Positions 33,998-42,067 of a stretch of 64,000 nt of DNA are shown here, in pieces (within the stretch, counting starts at the first letter, position 1; each line of letters opens with the position of its first letter). A program made the translations under genes and the position numbers. Source of the stretch: GCA-002726655 sp046582185 (GTDB lineage: Bacteria > Pseudomonadota > Gammaproteobacteria > Pseudomonadales > Azotimanducaceae); the NCBI GenBank assembly GCA_046582185.1, contig JAYGEX010000019.1, forward strand, positions 248,001-312,000, given 5' to 3'. A model generated the notes under the pieces. That model was not told the origin of the DNA. It made no database searches and saw only the letters and a program-made list of their open reading frames with translations.

Positions 33998-35878
33998 TTG
34001 GCGAATAAAAGATCGGAAAATAAATTTGGGGATACCGCAGGCATAACGTTGCCTGGGTACGAACAGGTACTTGAAAAACCCAAGCGCTGGGATCTTCCTT
34101 TCAGTCAGGATCTACCTAATGAATTAGAACGGCGCGACATAACAGAAGAGGAGCTTGATCAGCTGCTCAATACGCCTCCCTTTCTTGAAATGGACGCGAG
34201 CCATTTTCCGAAATCATTACCGCTACGAGAAATATTGCGCAATGATACGAGGATCAGGTTATATCGAAATGGTGATGCTGTTGTTCGTGCAGGGGACTAT
34301 GGAAATGCGGCATTCTTGATTCTGGATGGCGAATGTCGCGCGATAGTCGATGGCCTGGATCAAACCGTGCTTGGTCGAAAGACCACTAGCCAAAAATCTG
34401 TCTTTCAATCTCTGGCCAATATATTCACCAATCCAAAGTTACCGGAAGTTCGTGACGCGAGCAAATACCCACAATTTTCAAGAGATAATATTCAACAAAA
34501 AATAGATGGCAGCGGGAAGGTGTTTGTTCAGGATGTTCCCAATGTCCTCGATATCGTGCCAGATGCCTTCGAGACGACTAACAATAATACGATGGAGCAG
34601 GGTGCGGTATTTGGAGAATTGGGTGCGCTGGGTCGAGTCCAGAGAGCTGTAACCGTGGTTGCTGCTTCGGACGGCGAAAATAGGCTCCTTCAAATTCGCT
34701 GGCAAGGTCTCCGTGACTTAATGAAGTACGACGACGCATTGCGAGAACATGTGAACCAGCTGTTTCGTTCACGGAGCTTGCTGGGGGCGTTGCAGAGCTC
34801 GCCACTGCTTCAGTGCGCGTCGCTTACCCGTAAGCAATGGGATCAAGTCGTCGAAGAAGCCGAATTTGAGACATTTGGGTCATATAACTGGTATGGAACA
34901 TACCAGCAGCTAAGAGAAAGAGATGTTGATCCTCTGTCGCAAGAACCTATTATTGCTGAGCAAGGGCAGTACCCAAACGGATTAATAATGGTGCGCGCAG
35001 GGTTTGGAAGGTTGAGCCAAAAACACGGTCATGGAGAGCATACCTTTGGTTACCTGGGCAAGGGCGATGTCTATGGCTTAGAGGAGTTGATGCACAATGT
35101 AGATGCGGATACCCAGCTACCATTGCAGTCAACACTGCGAGCAGCAGGCTACATGGATATTGTTCGTATCCCCACACGCACATTCGAGAAGGTCATTTAC
35201 CCCTCGCTAAAGGAAGCGAGAGATGAAGGGTATATGCCCGTTTCAATCGCCGGGGAACAAATAGCAAGAATGAGTGAGAAAGTGGCGGAATCCAAAGCCT
35301 CGGAAACAACTATTGCAAAAAGTAAAGATGATAACTTTGACCCCGCTGTCATGGAATTTCTTGTAGAGAACCGTTTCATCAATGGGACACAAACGATGCT
35401 CATTGATCTTGACCGGTGTACCCGGTGCGATGATTGTATTCGGGCCTGTGCGAGTGGTCATGACAATAACCCGAGATTTGTCCGCCATGGAAGGATTCAT
35501 GGAAACTACATGGTCGCTAATGCCTGTATGCACTGTGAAGATCCGGTGTGCATGATTGGTTGCCCGACAGGTGCAATTCACCGCAGTGAAGGTAAGGGTG
35601 AAGTGGTTATTAATGACCTCACCTGCATTGGTTGCAACACATGTGCGAACAGTTGTCCCTACGATAACATTCGCATGGTGAATGTGCGGAATAAGAGTGA
35701 TGAAAGTTCGATACTGGTAGATCCTGTCAACGGTCGCCCAATCGTGAAAGCGACCAAGTGTGACCTTTGTGTGGAACATCATGGTGGCCCAGCTTGTGAG
35801 CGTGCATGCCCTCATGATGCTCTAAAGCGGGTCGATATGAACGATCTTGATTTTCTTTCCGAGTGGTTTAATCGGTGA
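33998..35878 (+). CDS. Fusion of cyclic-nucleotide-binding-like domains with a four-cluster [4Fe-4S] domain
   Basis: The 626-residue soluble protein starts at TTG 33998 with GAGGT 7 nt upstream. Residues 85-260 form a CAP/CRP-type nucleotide-binding fold, with LYRNGDAVVRAGD near 88 and a clear phosphate-binding cassette FGELGALGRVQRAVTV at 205-220, interrupted by a 70-residue insertion. Residues 290-400 resemble a second copy with a degenerate cassette (GLEELMHN). Residues 474-604 hold 16 Cys in the CxxCxxC...C patterns of NrfC/HybA/DmsB-type ferredoxins, enough for four [4Fe-4S] clusters. It has no signal peptide, so it acts in the cytosol, passing electrons to the cytochrome b that overlaps its stop. 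Confidence 0.88.
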   Translation: MANKRSENKFGDTAGITLPGYEQVLEKPKRWDLPFSQDLPNELERRDITEEELDQLLNTPPFLEMDASHFPKSLPLREILRNDTRIRLYRNGDAVVRAGDYGNAAFLILDGECRAIVDGLDQTVLGRKTTSQKSVFQSLANIFTNPKLPEVRDASKYPQFSRDNIQQKIDGSGKVFVQDVPNVLDIVPDAFETTNNNTMEQGAVFGELGALGRVQRAVTVVAASDGENRLLQIRWQGLRDLMKYDDALREHVNQLFRSRSLLGALQSSPLLQCASLTRKQWDQVVEEAEFETFGSYNWYGTYQQLRERDVDPLSQEPIIAEQGQYPNGLIMVRAGFGRLSQKHGHGEHTFGYLGKGDVYGLEELMHNVDADTQLPLQSTLRAAGYMDIVRIPTRTFEKVIYPSLKEARDEGYMPVSIAGEQIARMSEKVAESKASETTIAKSKDDNFDPAVMEFLVENRFINGTQTMLIDLDRCTRCDDCIRACASGHDNNPRFVRHGRIHGNYMVANACMHCEDPVCMIGCPTGAIHRSEGKGEVVINDLTCIGCNTCANSCPYDNIRMVNVRNKSDESSILVDPVNGRPIVKATKCDLCVEHHGGPACERACPHDALKRVDMNDLDFLSEWFNR

Positions 35879-36699
35879 GAACGTTTAAACAAAGAAGATT
35901 GTTGGGCGTCATACTGACTTCCCTTGTAGCGGTATTGTTTGTCTGCGGTATATGGTCTTATGAAATTGCATTGAGCAACACTGCGTTCCTGTCAGGATGG
36001 CTGCTTCTGGGGCTGATGATATTTTTGGCATCATACAATGTTCGGAAAAAGCTCACCTATCCACCGCTTTTTAAATCTTCGACATGGATGCAATTTCATA
36101 TTTACGTCGGCAGCTTTTCGCTTTTGGTGTTTTTCTTTCACACTCATTGGCGAATCCCGACGGGTATCTTTGAATCCAGCTTGTATCTGATCTTTCTTGG
36201 CTTGGCAATTAGCGGTCTGGTTGGTCTCTACTTTACCCGCATGATCCCGAGTCATTTGGCAGGGCGCGGTGGAGAGGTTATTTATGAGCGCATTCCGAAA
36301 TTCACGAAACAGCTGCGGGAGCAAGCCGAGGAACTCATCGTCAAGTCAGTGGAATTTAATGATTCGACAATTCTGTCAGATTATTATCAGGCGAACCTGG
36401 CTTCCTTTATGGCAGAGCCAAGACCAATTGGTATGCACCTCTTTGTATTCGATCGTGTTCGTCTGAAGTATCAGGAAGAGCTTCGAGCGCTTCACCGCTA
36501 CCTGAGCGAAGAAGAGCAGGTAGTTGCAAAGAATTTGTCAGATGTCTTGAAATTGAAGGATGATCTCGATTTTCACTACGGTAATCAGGGCTTACTTAAG
36601 TTCTGGTTGTTTGTGCACATTCCATTGACGTATTCAGGATTGTTGATGGTCTTGGTACACGTGTTCCTAATATATGCTTTTTATGGAGGGTTCGCGTGA
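35875..36699 (+). CDS. Integral membrane diheme-type cytochrome b
   Basis: The 274-residue protein starts at a GTG overlapping the previous TGA (GTGA). It has about five membrane helices (residues 10-28, 38-55, 72-91, 98-115, 244-270) and a cytosolic loop of about 120 residues. His75 and His89 on helix 3 and His248 and His262 on the last helix are each 14 apart, the spacing for two stacked b hemes across the membrane. Basic residues flank the cytosolic ends. It would move electrons between the cytosolic Fe-S protein and the periplasmic decaheme cytochrome encoded by the overlapping next gene. Confidence 0.82.
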   Translation: MRTFKQRRLLGVILTSLVAVLFVCGIWSYEIALSNTAFLSGWLLLGLMIFLASYNVRKKLTYPPLFKSSTWMQFHIYVGSFSLLVFFFHTHWRIPTGIFESSLYLIFLGLAISGLVGLYFTRMIPSHLAGRGGEVIYERIPKFTKQLREQAEELIVKSVEFNDSTILSDYYQANLASFMAEPRPIGMHLFVFDRVRLKYQEELRALHRYLSEEEQVVAKNLSDVLKLKDDLDFHYGNQGLLKFWLFVHIPLTYSGLLMVLVHVFLIYAFYGGFA

Positions 36700-38831
36700 G
36701 AATCCCTCTACAGGAGATAGGTTTTAAGGAGAGCGCCTACGAGCGACCGAATCAGGCATGGGTCTGTGGTTGGGCTCAGGATGGTAATCCTTGCCAGCAT
36801 GGGCCAGATGGTGATGGCCAATGTACGGCACATGCGCAGGCATTTTGTCACCCCGCTAAAGACGGTGACCGATGGATTTGCACTCGCGCTGATGCATTCG
36901 GTGGAAGCTGCATCGATGGCCCACTGCCGAATGGTCAGTGCGCCTCCCCAAAACCTGAGCATCCGGTTTGTCAGCCCAGGCGCAGTATGCGCGCTAAACG
37001 TTCCCGATTGGTATTGGTTGTTGCTATCTTCACCTTGGGTTTGTTGGTGACCATGTTAAGCGGACCCTGGCGATTACAAATTGTTAGTCCTGGTGAATTA
37101 AGCTCGGTACACCTTGCAATTGAAGGAAGCAATGATGAGGAGAATTGTTCGTCCTGTCATCAGGCCGGTAGCGAGAGTTTGAGTGGTTGGCTAAATATTG
37201 CCATGGGAGAATCTGCCCAGGATCATGGAGAGCAGTGTATTAGTTGCCATTTCAAGGATGATGAAATCGCAAAAGAGCAGTCCATGTTGGTTCATGGTGT
37301 TCGAACAAGTGTACTGACAGGCAGAATCCTTTCGAGGGTAGATGCCGGTGAATCCGCTTCCATTGCCACAGAACAGGATGAGACGGCCGCCCCAAAATCT
37401 TCTATTGGTCTGCTGGGCACGACCACAGGCAGACTACTTCTTGTTGATGCCATCCATGGCCCAGTTGAATCGGTAAGAGAACAGATGCCTTGCGCAACCT
37501 GTCACCAGGAACATCGCGGCTCGGACCACGACTTAACATTCATGAGCGATGCGCAATGTCAGGTTTGTCATCAAAACCCCTTTGAGAGTTTCAATGAAGG
37601 GCATCCGAAGTTTACGCAAGTGTCTCGCCAGAGCGGCGGGATATCCTTTGATCATGCGAAGCATGAGGAGCGGTTTGAATCGGGCGAACTGGACTGTGGC
37701 AATTGCCATATTGCAGATTCTCTGGGGCTGATGATGGAGGTCAGAACATTTGAGAGCGCTTGCCAGGGTTGTCATGAACAAGGCTCAAGCGATCATCATG
37801 GGGACGCTATAAAGAAGAACCCGCTCTTCATACTCCAATTGCCGGAAATTGAATTCGAAGATGAAGTTTATTGGCCGACAGATCATGCCTACGGTGAAGC
37901 GCTGACGCCGATGATGGCTATTTTGCTCGCCGGTGATGATGCGGCATTACCCCTGGTTCGGATGATCTTTGATGAAGATGGAGCAGCAGGCGATTTATAT
38001 GAGTGGTTGCTTGAAACCGATGACAATGATGAGCCGGAGTTACGACTTGAACTTGCTGCTGCGCTAAAGAGGTTGGTGGCAGATCTGGCTGATCATACAA
38101 AAGATGGCGCGCTTGCGCGTAGCACCAGGCTGGCAAAAGCCTTTGGCACAGATGTTGATGATATTCATGTCCAGAATTTGGCCAATGAACTGGCCTCAGC
38201 CAACTTTGTCATGCAAAGTTTCAGGCAGAGATACCTGCCGCAATTGAGTGACGATATGGCTGGAGTCACAGTATCGGCAGATGACGATGTGCAGCCAGAT
38301 ACGCAGTGGGTAACGTCGTCCTCCATGGGCGGGTGGCGCATAGATTCCGATGAAGGCTCGATCAGCTATAGTCCTTCGACACATGCAGATGGATTATTGA
38401 GACATTGGATGGATGCACTAAAGATTCACAGCACAAAAACGCTAACGACTAAACAGCGTGGAGATGAAGATGAAGTCCTCAGAGGCAAACTGAGAAAGCA
38501 GTTCTACGCTGATTTAAAAAATGACTTTAATACCTGTACCAAATGCCATACGCAGGAGAATACGAGTATCAATTGGGCCGCAGCAGGGCGAGCGGAAGGG
38601 TTTTCGGGATACGCAAAATTTAACCATAGCCCGCACATTGCGATGCTGCCACAAGAGAATAACTGTGTGACTTGTCATATATTAAACTCCGGTGCTAAAA
38701 AACTTGCGGGCATAAGCATGCCAAGAGGTTTTCTGCCCCATCGAAATGAACGCTGTGAATCTTGTCATGAACCAGGCAGAGCAAATAATAGTTGTCTGAA
38801 TTGCCACCAATATCACGAGCTACGACCCTAG
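36696..38831 (+). CDS. Membrane-anchored decaheme cytochrome c with Cys-rich cytosolic N-terminus
   Basis: The 711-residue protein starts at a GTG overlapping the cytochrome b stop (GTGA). Residues 1-100 carry eight Cys in two repeats of a pattern W-[VI]-C ... C-x-x-GP ... GQC (22-43 and 60-81), followed by a basic stretch and one membrane helix (104-121). Ten CXXCH motifs follow at 151, 181, 266, 288, 334, 356, 614, 657, 687 and 700. F-D-H and F-N-H segments recall c7/c3-type His ligands. Residues 361-613 between the sixth and seventh hemes contain none and are mainly helical and acidic. It is the likely periplasmic terminus of the inner-membrane complex. Confidence 0.87.
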   Translation: MRIPLQEIGFKESAYERPNQAWVCGWAQDGNPCQHGPDGDGQCTAHAQAFCHPAKDGDRWICTRADAFGGSCIDGPLPNGQCASPKPEHPVCQPRRSMRAKRSRLVLVVAIFTLGLLVTMLSGPWRLQIVSPGELSSVHLAIEGSNDEENCSSCHQAGSESLSGWLNIAMGESAQDHGEQCISCHFKDDEIAKEQSMLVHGVRTSVLTGRILSRVDAGESASIATEQDETAAPKSSIGLLGTTTGRLLLVDAIHGPVESVREQMPCATCHQEHRGSDHDLTFMSDAQCQVCHQNPFESFNEGHPKFTQVSRQSGGISFDHAKHEERFESGELDCGNCHIADSLGLMMEVRTFESACQGCHEQGSSDHHGDAIKKNPLFILQLPEIEFEDEVYWPTDHAYGEALTPMMAILLAGDDAALPLVRMIFDEDGAAGDLYEWLLETDDNDEPELRLELAAALKRLVADLADHTKDGALARSTRLAKAFGTDVDDIHVQNLANELASANFVMQSFRQRYLPQLSDDMAGVTVSADDDVQPDTQWVTSSSMGGWRIDSDEGSISYSPSTHADGLLRHWMDALKIHSTKTLTTKQRGDEDEVLRGKLRKQFYADLKNDFNTCTKCHTQENTSINWAAAGRAEGFSGYAKFNHSPHIAMLPQENNCVTCHILNSGAKKLAGISMPRGFLPHRNERCESCHEPGRANNSCLNCHQYHELRP

Positions 38832-38873
38832 GCAGGCATCCAGGAACTAAAGATAGGTATGCAGGTAAAGTGG

Positions 38874-38900
38874 GGGGCCTTAAAAGTACAGGCCCCTTTT
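38874..38900 (+). terminator. Intrinsic terminator ending the redox cluster
   Basis: GGGGCC and GGCCCC form a six-pair GC stem around an 11-nt loop, followed directly by TTTT. It lies 43 bp after the decaheme gene stop and abuts the end of the convergent P450 gene. Confidence 0.75.
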
Positions 38901-38901
38901 C

Positions 38902-40218
38902 CTAGTGCGGGTGAACGCGTACTGGCAGGTTGGTGATGCCGCGAACGAAGCTTGATAGCAGGCGTTCGGGTTTGCCGACCACTTCAACTTTTTTGAAGCG
39001 AGGTAAGATTTCTTCCCAGACGATGCGTAGCTGCATTTCTGCTAAGCGATTACCCATGCAGCGATGTATGCCAAAGCCAAAAGACAAATGATGCCGTGCT
39101 TTTGGTCGGTCGATAATAAATTCGTCCGGGCGATCAATAACATCCTCGTCGCGATTTCCAGAGACATACCACATCAGTAGCTGATCACCTTTTTTAATCT
39201 GCTTACCCCTGATTACAAGGTCTTCATTTGCGGTGCGGCGCATGTAAGGTAGCGGCGTATGCCAGCGAATAATCTCGGATACCATATTCGGTATCAATGA
39301 GGGATCCTTGCGCAGCTTATCGTATTCCGCAGGATTCTGGTTGAGCGCAAGCACGCCGGCGCTCATGGAATTTCTGGTCGTATCATTGCCACCGACAATG
39401 AGCAGGATGAGATTGCCCAGGAATTCATGGGGTTGCATATCTTTGGTGTCTTCACCATTAGCCAACATTGAAATAAGATCAGATCCGGGCACTTCCTGAT
39501 CGACACGTTCATTCCAGAGTCTTGTGAAATAAGCGAGACATTCCATCAACTCATCGCGGCGCTGTTCAGCCGAGTCGACGATGCCTGTACCTGGAGGTGC
39601 TGTCGCGACGTCCGACCAACGGGTCAACATGCGCCGGTCCTCAAATGGGAAGTCAAACAATGTAGCCAGCATTTGGGTTGTTAACTCAATTGAGACACGG
39701 TCTACCCAGTTGAATGTCTCGCCAACGGGCAAGTCATCAAGAATTTTGCAGACGCGTTCTCTAATGACGGATTCCATCTTTGCGAGATTTGGAGGTGCAA
39801 CGACGCCGCTCACGGTTGCCCGTTGGAGGTCATGTTTAGGCGGGTCCATGGCGATAAAGCTTTCGAAATTGAGCTCCTTCGGGTCTGGCTCCGCATCAAT
39901 GCGCGGGCCAATGGCAATGCCTTTTGCGGAAGTAAACAGGTCATGGTTTTTATCCACGTACATGATGTCTTCGAATTTTGTGATGGACCAATAACGGCCA
40001 AAACCCGGTAGATCATTGAGATGAACTGGATCTTCTTTGCGCAAGCGCTTGAAGTGTTCCCAGATCAGTTCGTTCTGGAATAAGCGCCCATCGATCATAT
40101 TGATGTCTTCAATTGGAACAGAATAAGGGTCTTCAATCATTGGCGGTGCGTTCTTTGACAGGAATGGACTCATAAACCTGGGTTCTTCCTGTTCCACATC
40201 CTTTAGCTGTTCACTCAT
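38902..40218 (-). CDS. Cytochrome P450, CYP153-like
   Basis: The 438-residue protein (from ATG 40218, giving MSEQL; an earlier ATG at 40251 adds 11 residues) has the I-helix GGNDTTRNSMSAGVLAL, the E-x-x-R of K-helix type in VSEIIRWHTPLPYMRR, MWYVSGNRDEDVIDRPDEF, and the heme loop HLSFGFGIHRCMGNRLAEMQL with the thiolate Cys. These blocks fit the bacterial alkane/fatty-acid terminal hydroxylase group CYP153. No ferredoxin or ferredoxin reductase gene is adjacent; the FNR-ferredoxin at 31.4 kb is anchored in another operon. Soluble, NAD(P)H-dependent through partners. Confidence 0.82.
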   Translation of the reverse strand: MSEQLKDVEQEEPRFMSPFLSKNAPPMIEDPYSVPIEDINMIDGRLFQNELIWEHFKRLRKEDPVHLNDLPGFGRYWSITKFEDIMYVDKNHDLFTSAKGIAIGPRIDAEPDPKELNFESFIAMDPPKHDLQRATVSGVVAPPNLAKMESVIRERVCKILDDLPVGETFNWVDRVSIELTTQMLATLFDFPFEDRRMLTRWSDVATAPPGTGIVDSAEQRRDELMECLAYFTRLWNERVDQEVPGSDLISMLANGEDTKDMQPHEFLGNLILLIVGGNDTTRNSMSAGVLALNQNPAEYDKLRKDPSLIPNMVSEIIRWHTPLPYMRRTANEDLVIRGKQIKKGDQLLMWYVSGNRDEDVIDRPDEFIIDRPKARHHLSFGFGIHRCMGNRLAEMQLRIVWEEILPRFKKVEVVGKPERLLSSFVRGITNLPVRVHPH

Positions 40219-40525
40219 ATCTCTATCTCGTGTCTGTATACATTTGCGCATGGAACATAACAGATTAGGGGGCGGGACGCGAAGTTCCCGGGAGTTCTCG
40301 ACAGGATACTCTGGGGATGAAGCAGGATCGCAACTCCTTTATGCTAAGCCCAATTCTTGGAACACCAGCAGGCTTATGCCTGGAAAGTGTATGACTTGAG
40401 CAGAAAACACAGAACCACATCGCCACTGGATTTGCGGCATAATCGCTCATTAAGAAATTAAGACCAGCGCTCCCGGACCCCGGTAAATAACTGCCTGGTA
40501 AATAGAAAGCAGAGAGGAAATAGAT
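40219..40525. other. Intergenic region, promoters for the P450 and PhyH loci
   Basis: This stretch of about 307 bp separates divergent genes. A direct repeat GGTAAATA occurs twice near 40484-40505, and a GAGAGGAAA ribosome site precedes the PhyH ATG. No RNA gene, long ORF or strong palindrome is seen in it. Confidence 0.5.
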
Positions 40526-41392
40526 ATGCCCAAGCTCAGATCATTACCCGCAAGCGCCACTCAGGAAGAAATAGTTGCCATCGTCAAAGCTAATGGCGCA
40601 GTAATCGTAAACGGCCTGATGACAGATGAATTGGCTGATCATGTCTTTGATCAAACGATCGACTATATTAACAATTCACCTGAGGGGAATGAGGTCTTTA
40701 CGGGTCAGTTTACAACGCGAACCGGTGCGCTGGTTGCTCGTTCAAAGGCCTGCTGCGAGTTAGTGATGAATGACGTTGTTCTCCGTTCGGTCAACGATTA
40801 TCTATCGCCTGTTTGTGAACGGGTGTAATTGTATGTAACTCAAGTGATAAGAATTATGCCTGGCCAGCCGAAACAGCCGCTCCATAGGGATCGCCAGGCG
40901 TGGGGTGATCACTTGCCTCGCGACCTTGAGCCACAACTTAATTGCATCTGGGCGCTCACTGCCTTTACAAAGGAAAATGGTGCCACCCAGGTTGTCCCGG
41001 GCAGCCATACCTGGGAATATTCTCGCCGCGCCAATGAAGATGAGATTACCTATGCAGAAATGCCTCGAGGTTCAGTGCTGATATATTCTGGCTCAGTTAT
41101 TCACAGCGATGGCGAAAATAGTTCAGATATGGAGCGAGTTGGCATTAACATCACTTACTCGCTAGGCTGGTTGCGTCAGGAAGAGAATCAATTTTTGTCT
41201 TGTCCGCCGGACGTTGCCAGGAATTTGCAACCCGAATTACAAGAGCTGTTGGGTTATACCATGGGCAGTGCTGCCTGTGGTTATTACAGCCAATTGTTGC
41301 CGCCGGGAGAAGCAAAGGAGTTTTGCCCGCCAGAGTACTCGTTAGGGCGAGCGCCAAGGGCTGGTATGGAAATGGGTATCGTTGATCAGTAA
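40526..41392 (+). pseudogene. Phytanoyl-CoA dioxygenase (PhyH) family gene split by an in-frame TAA
   Basis: The frame runs 100 codons to a TAA at 40826-40828 and then continues in the same frame for 187 more codons. Together they form a standard Fe(II)/2-oxoglutarate PhyH protein of about 288 residues: QPLHRDRQAWGDH supplies the H-x-D iron ligands, and VIHSDGENSSD the distal His, followed by INITYSLGWLRQEENQF. The stop sits where relatives have an ordinary residue, most simply a CAA-to-TAA transition. The downstream half lacks the N-terminal third and has no good ribosome site. Either a recent pseudogene or a base-call error. Confidence 0.8.
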
Positions 41393-41467
41393 GTGTTAAT
41401 CATTAAGTGCTGATCAGTAAATACAGATCTAATCGACACTTTTGGAACTTGCGAGAGCCACTTTTAA

Positions 41468-41938
41468 GTGAATAAGAAAGTAATAGTCGGGAATATCCTG
41501 AATGCTCTGGAAGCGGGTTTGGTTGCGGCGGTAAAGGCTTCAGATCAAGCCCATGAAACTGCTACCCATAGCGAAAACAAGGCTGAAAACAAATTTGATA
41601 CGCTTGGACTTGAGGCGGCTTATCTTGCCCATGGGCAATCCCAGCGAGTGCTTGAATGTGAAGCCGAGATAGCATCGTTCAAGCTAATACTCGAATCGCC
41701 GTTTCAGGAAGATACTGCAGCAGAATTAGGCTCCCTGGTTCAGCTTGAGGATTCCAGGGGGCAAAAAAGGTCGGTTTACATCGGGCCATGTTCGGGTGGA
41801 GTACGGGTAAGGGTTGGCGAGTCGGATATCGTTGTTGTCACACCCCAGGCGCCCTTATGTAAAGTACTCCTGGGCAAGATGGAAGGTGATGAAATTGAAT
41901 TTGGCCAGGTCCTGGAAGTTATTATCGAAATCATTTAG
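41468..41938 (+). CDS. GreA/GreB-family C-terminal-domain protein
   Basis: The 156-residue protein starts at GTG 41468. After a helical N-terminal part (ENKAENKFDTLGLEAAYLAHGQSQRV) it has a beta-rich domain, GSLVQLEDSRGQKRSVYIGPCSGGVRV and IVVVTPQAPLCKVLLGKMEGDEIEF, typical of the Gre-factor C-terminal (FKBP-like) fold. The coiled-coil finger of true GreA is short. It may be a transcription-elongation or RNA-polymerase-binding factor of a non-canonical kind. It is a single gene with no visible operon partner. Confidence 0.7.
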   Translation: MNKKVIVGNILNALEAGLVAAVKASDQAHETATHSENKAENKFDTLGLEAAYLAHGQSQRVLECEAEIASFKLILESPFQEDTAAELGSLVQLEDSRGQKRSVYIGPCSGGVRVRVGESDIVVVTPQAPLCKVLLGKMEGDEIEFGQVLEVIIEII

Positions 41939-42067
41939 TACTAATAAAATATAGTACCAATATAATTTTTGCTGAAGCGATATGTTGATTAAATGATTCA
42001 ATATTGCGCTCGCAGAGAACATGCTAAGTGATATTACGCGAGACAAGTGACAGGCTACGCAATTTAA

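Noticed and set aside
40826..40828. Programmed readthrough of the PhyH TAA
   Set aside because: PhyH enzymes have no known recoding and the flanking context gives no special signal; nonsense mutation or error fits better.
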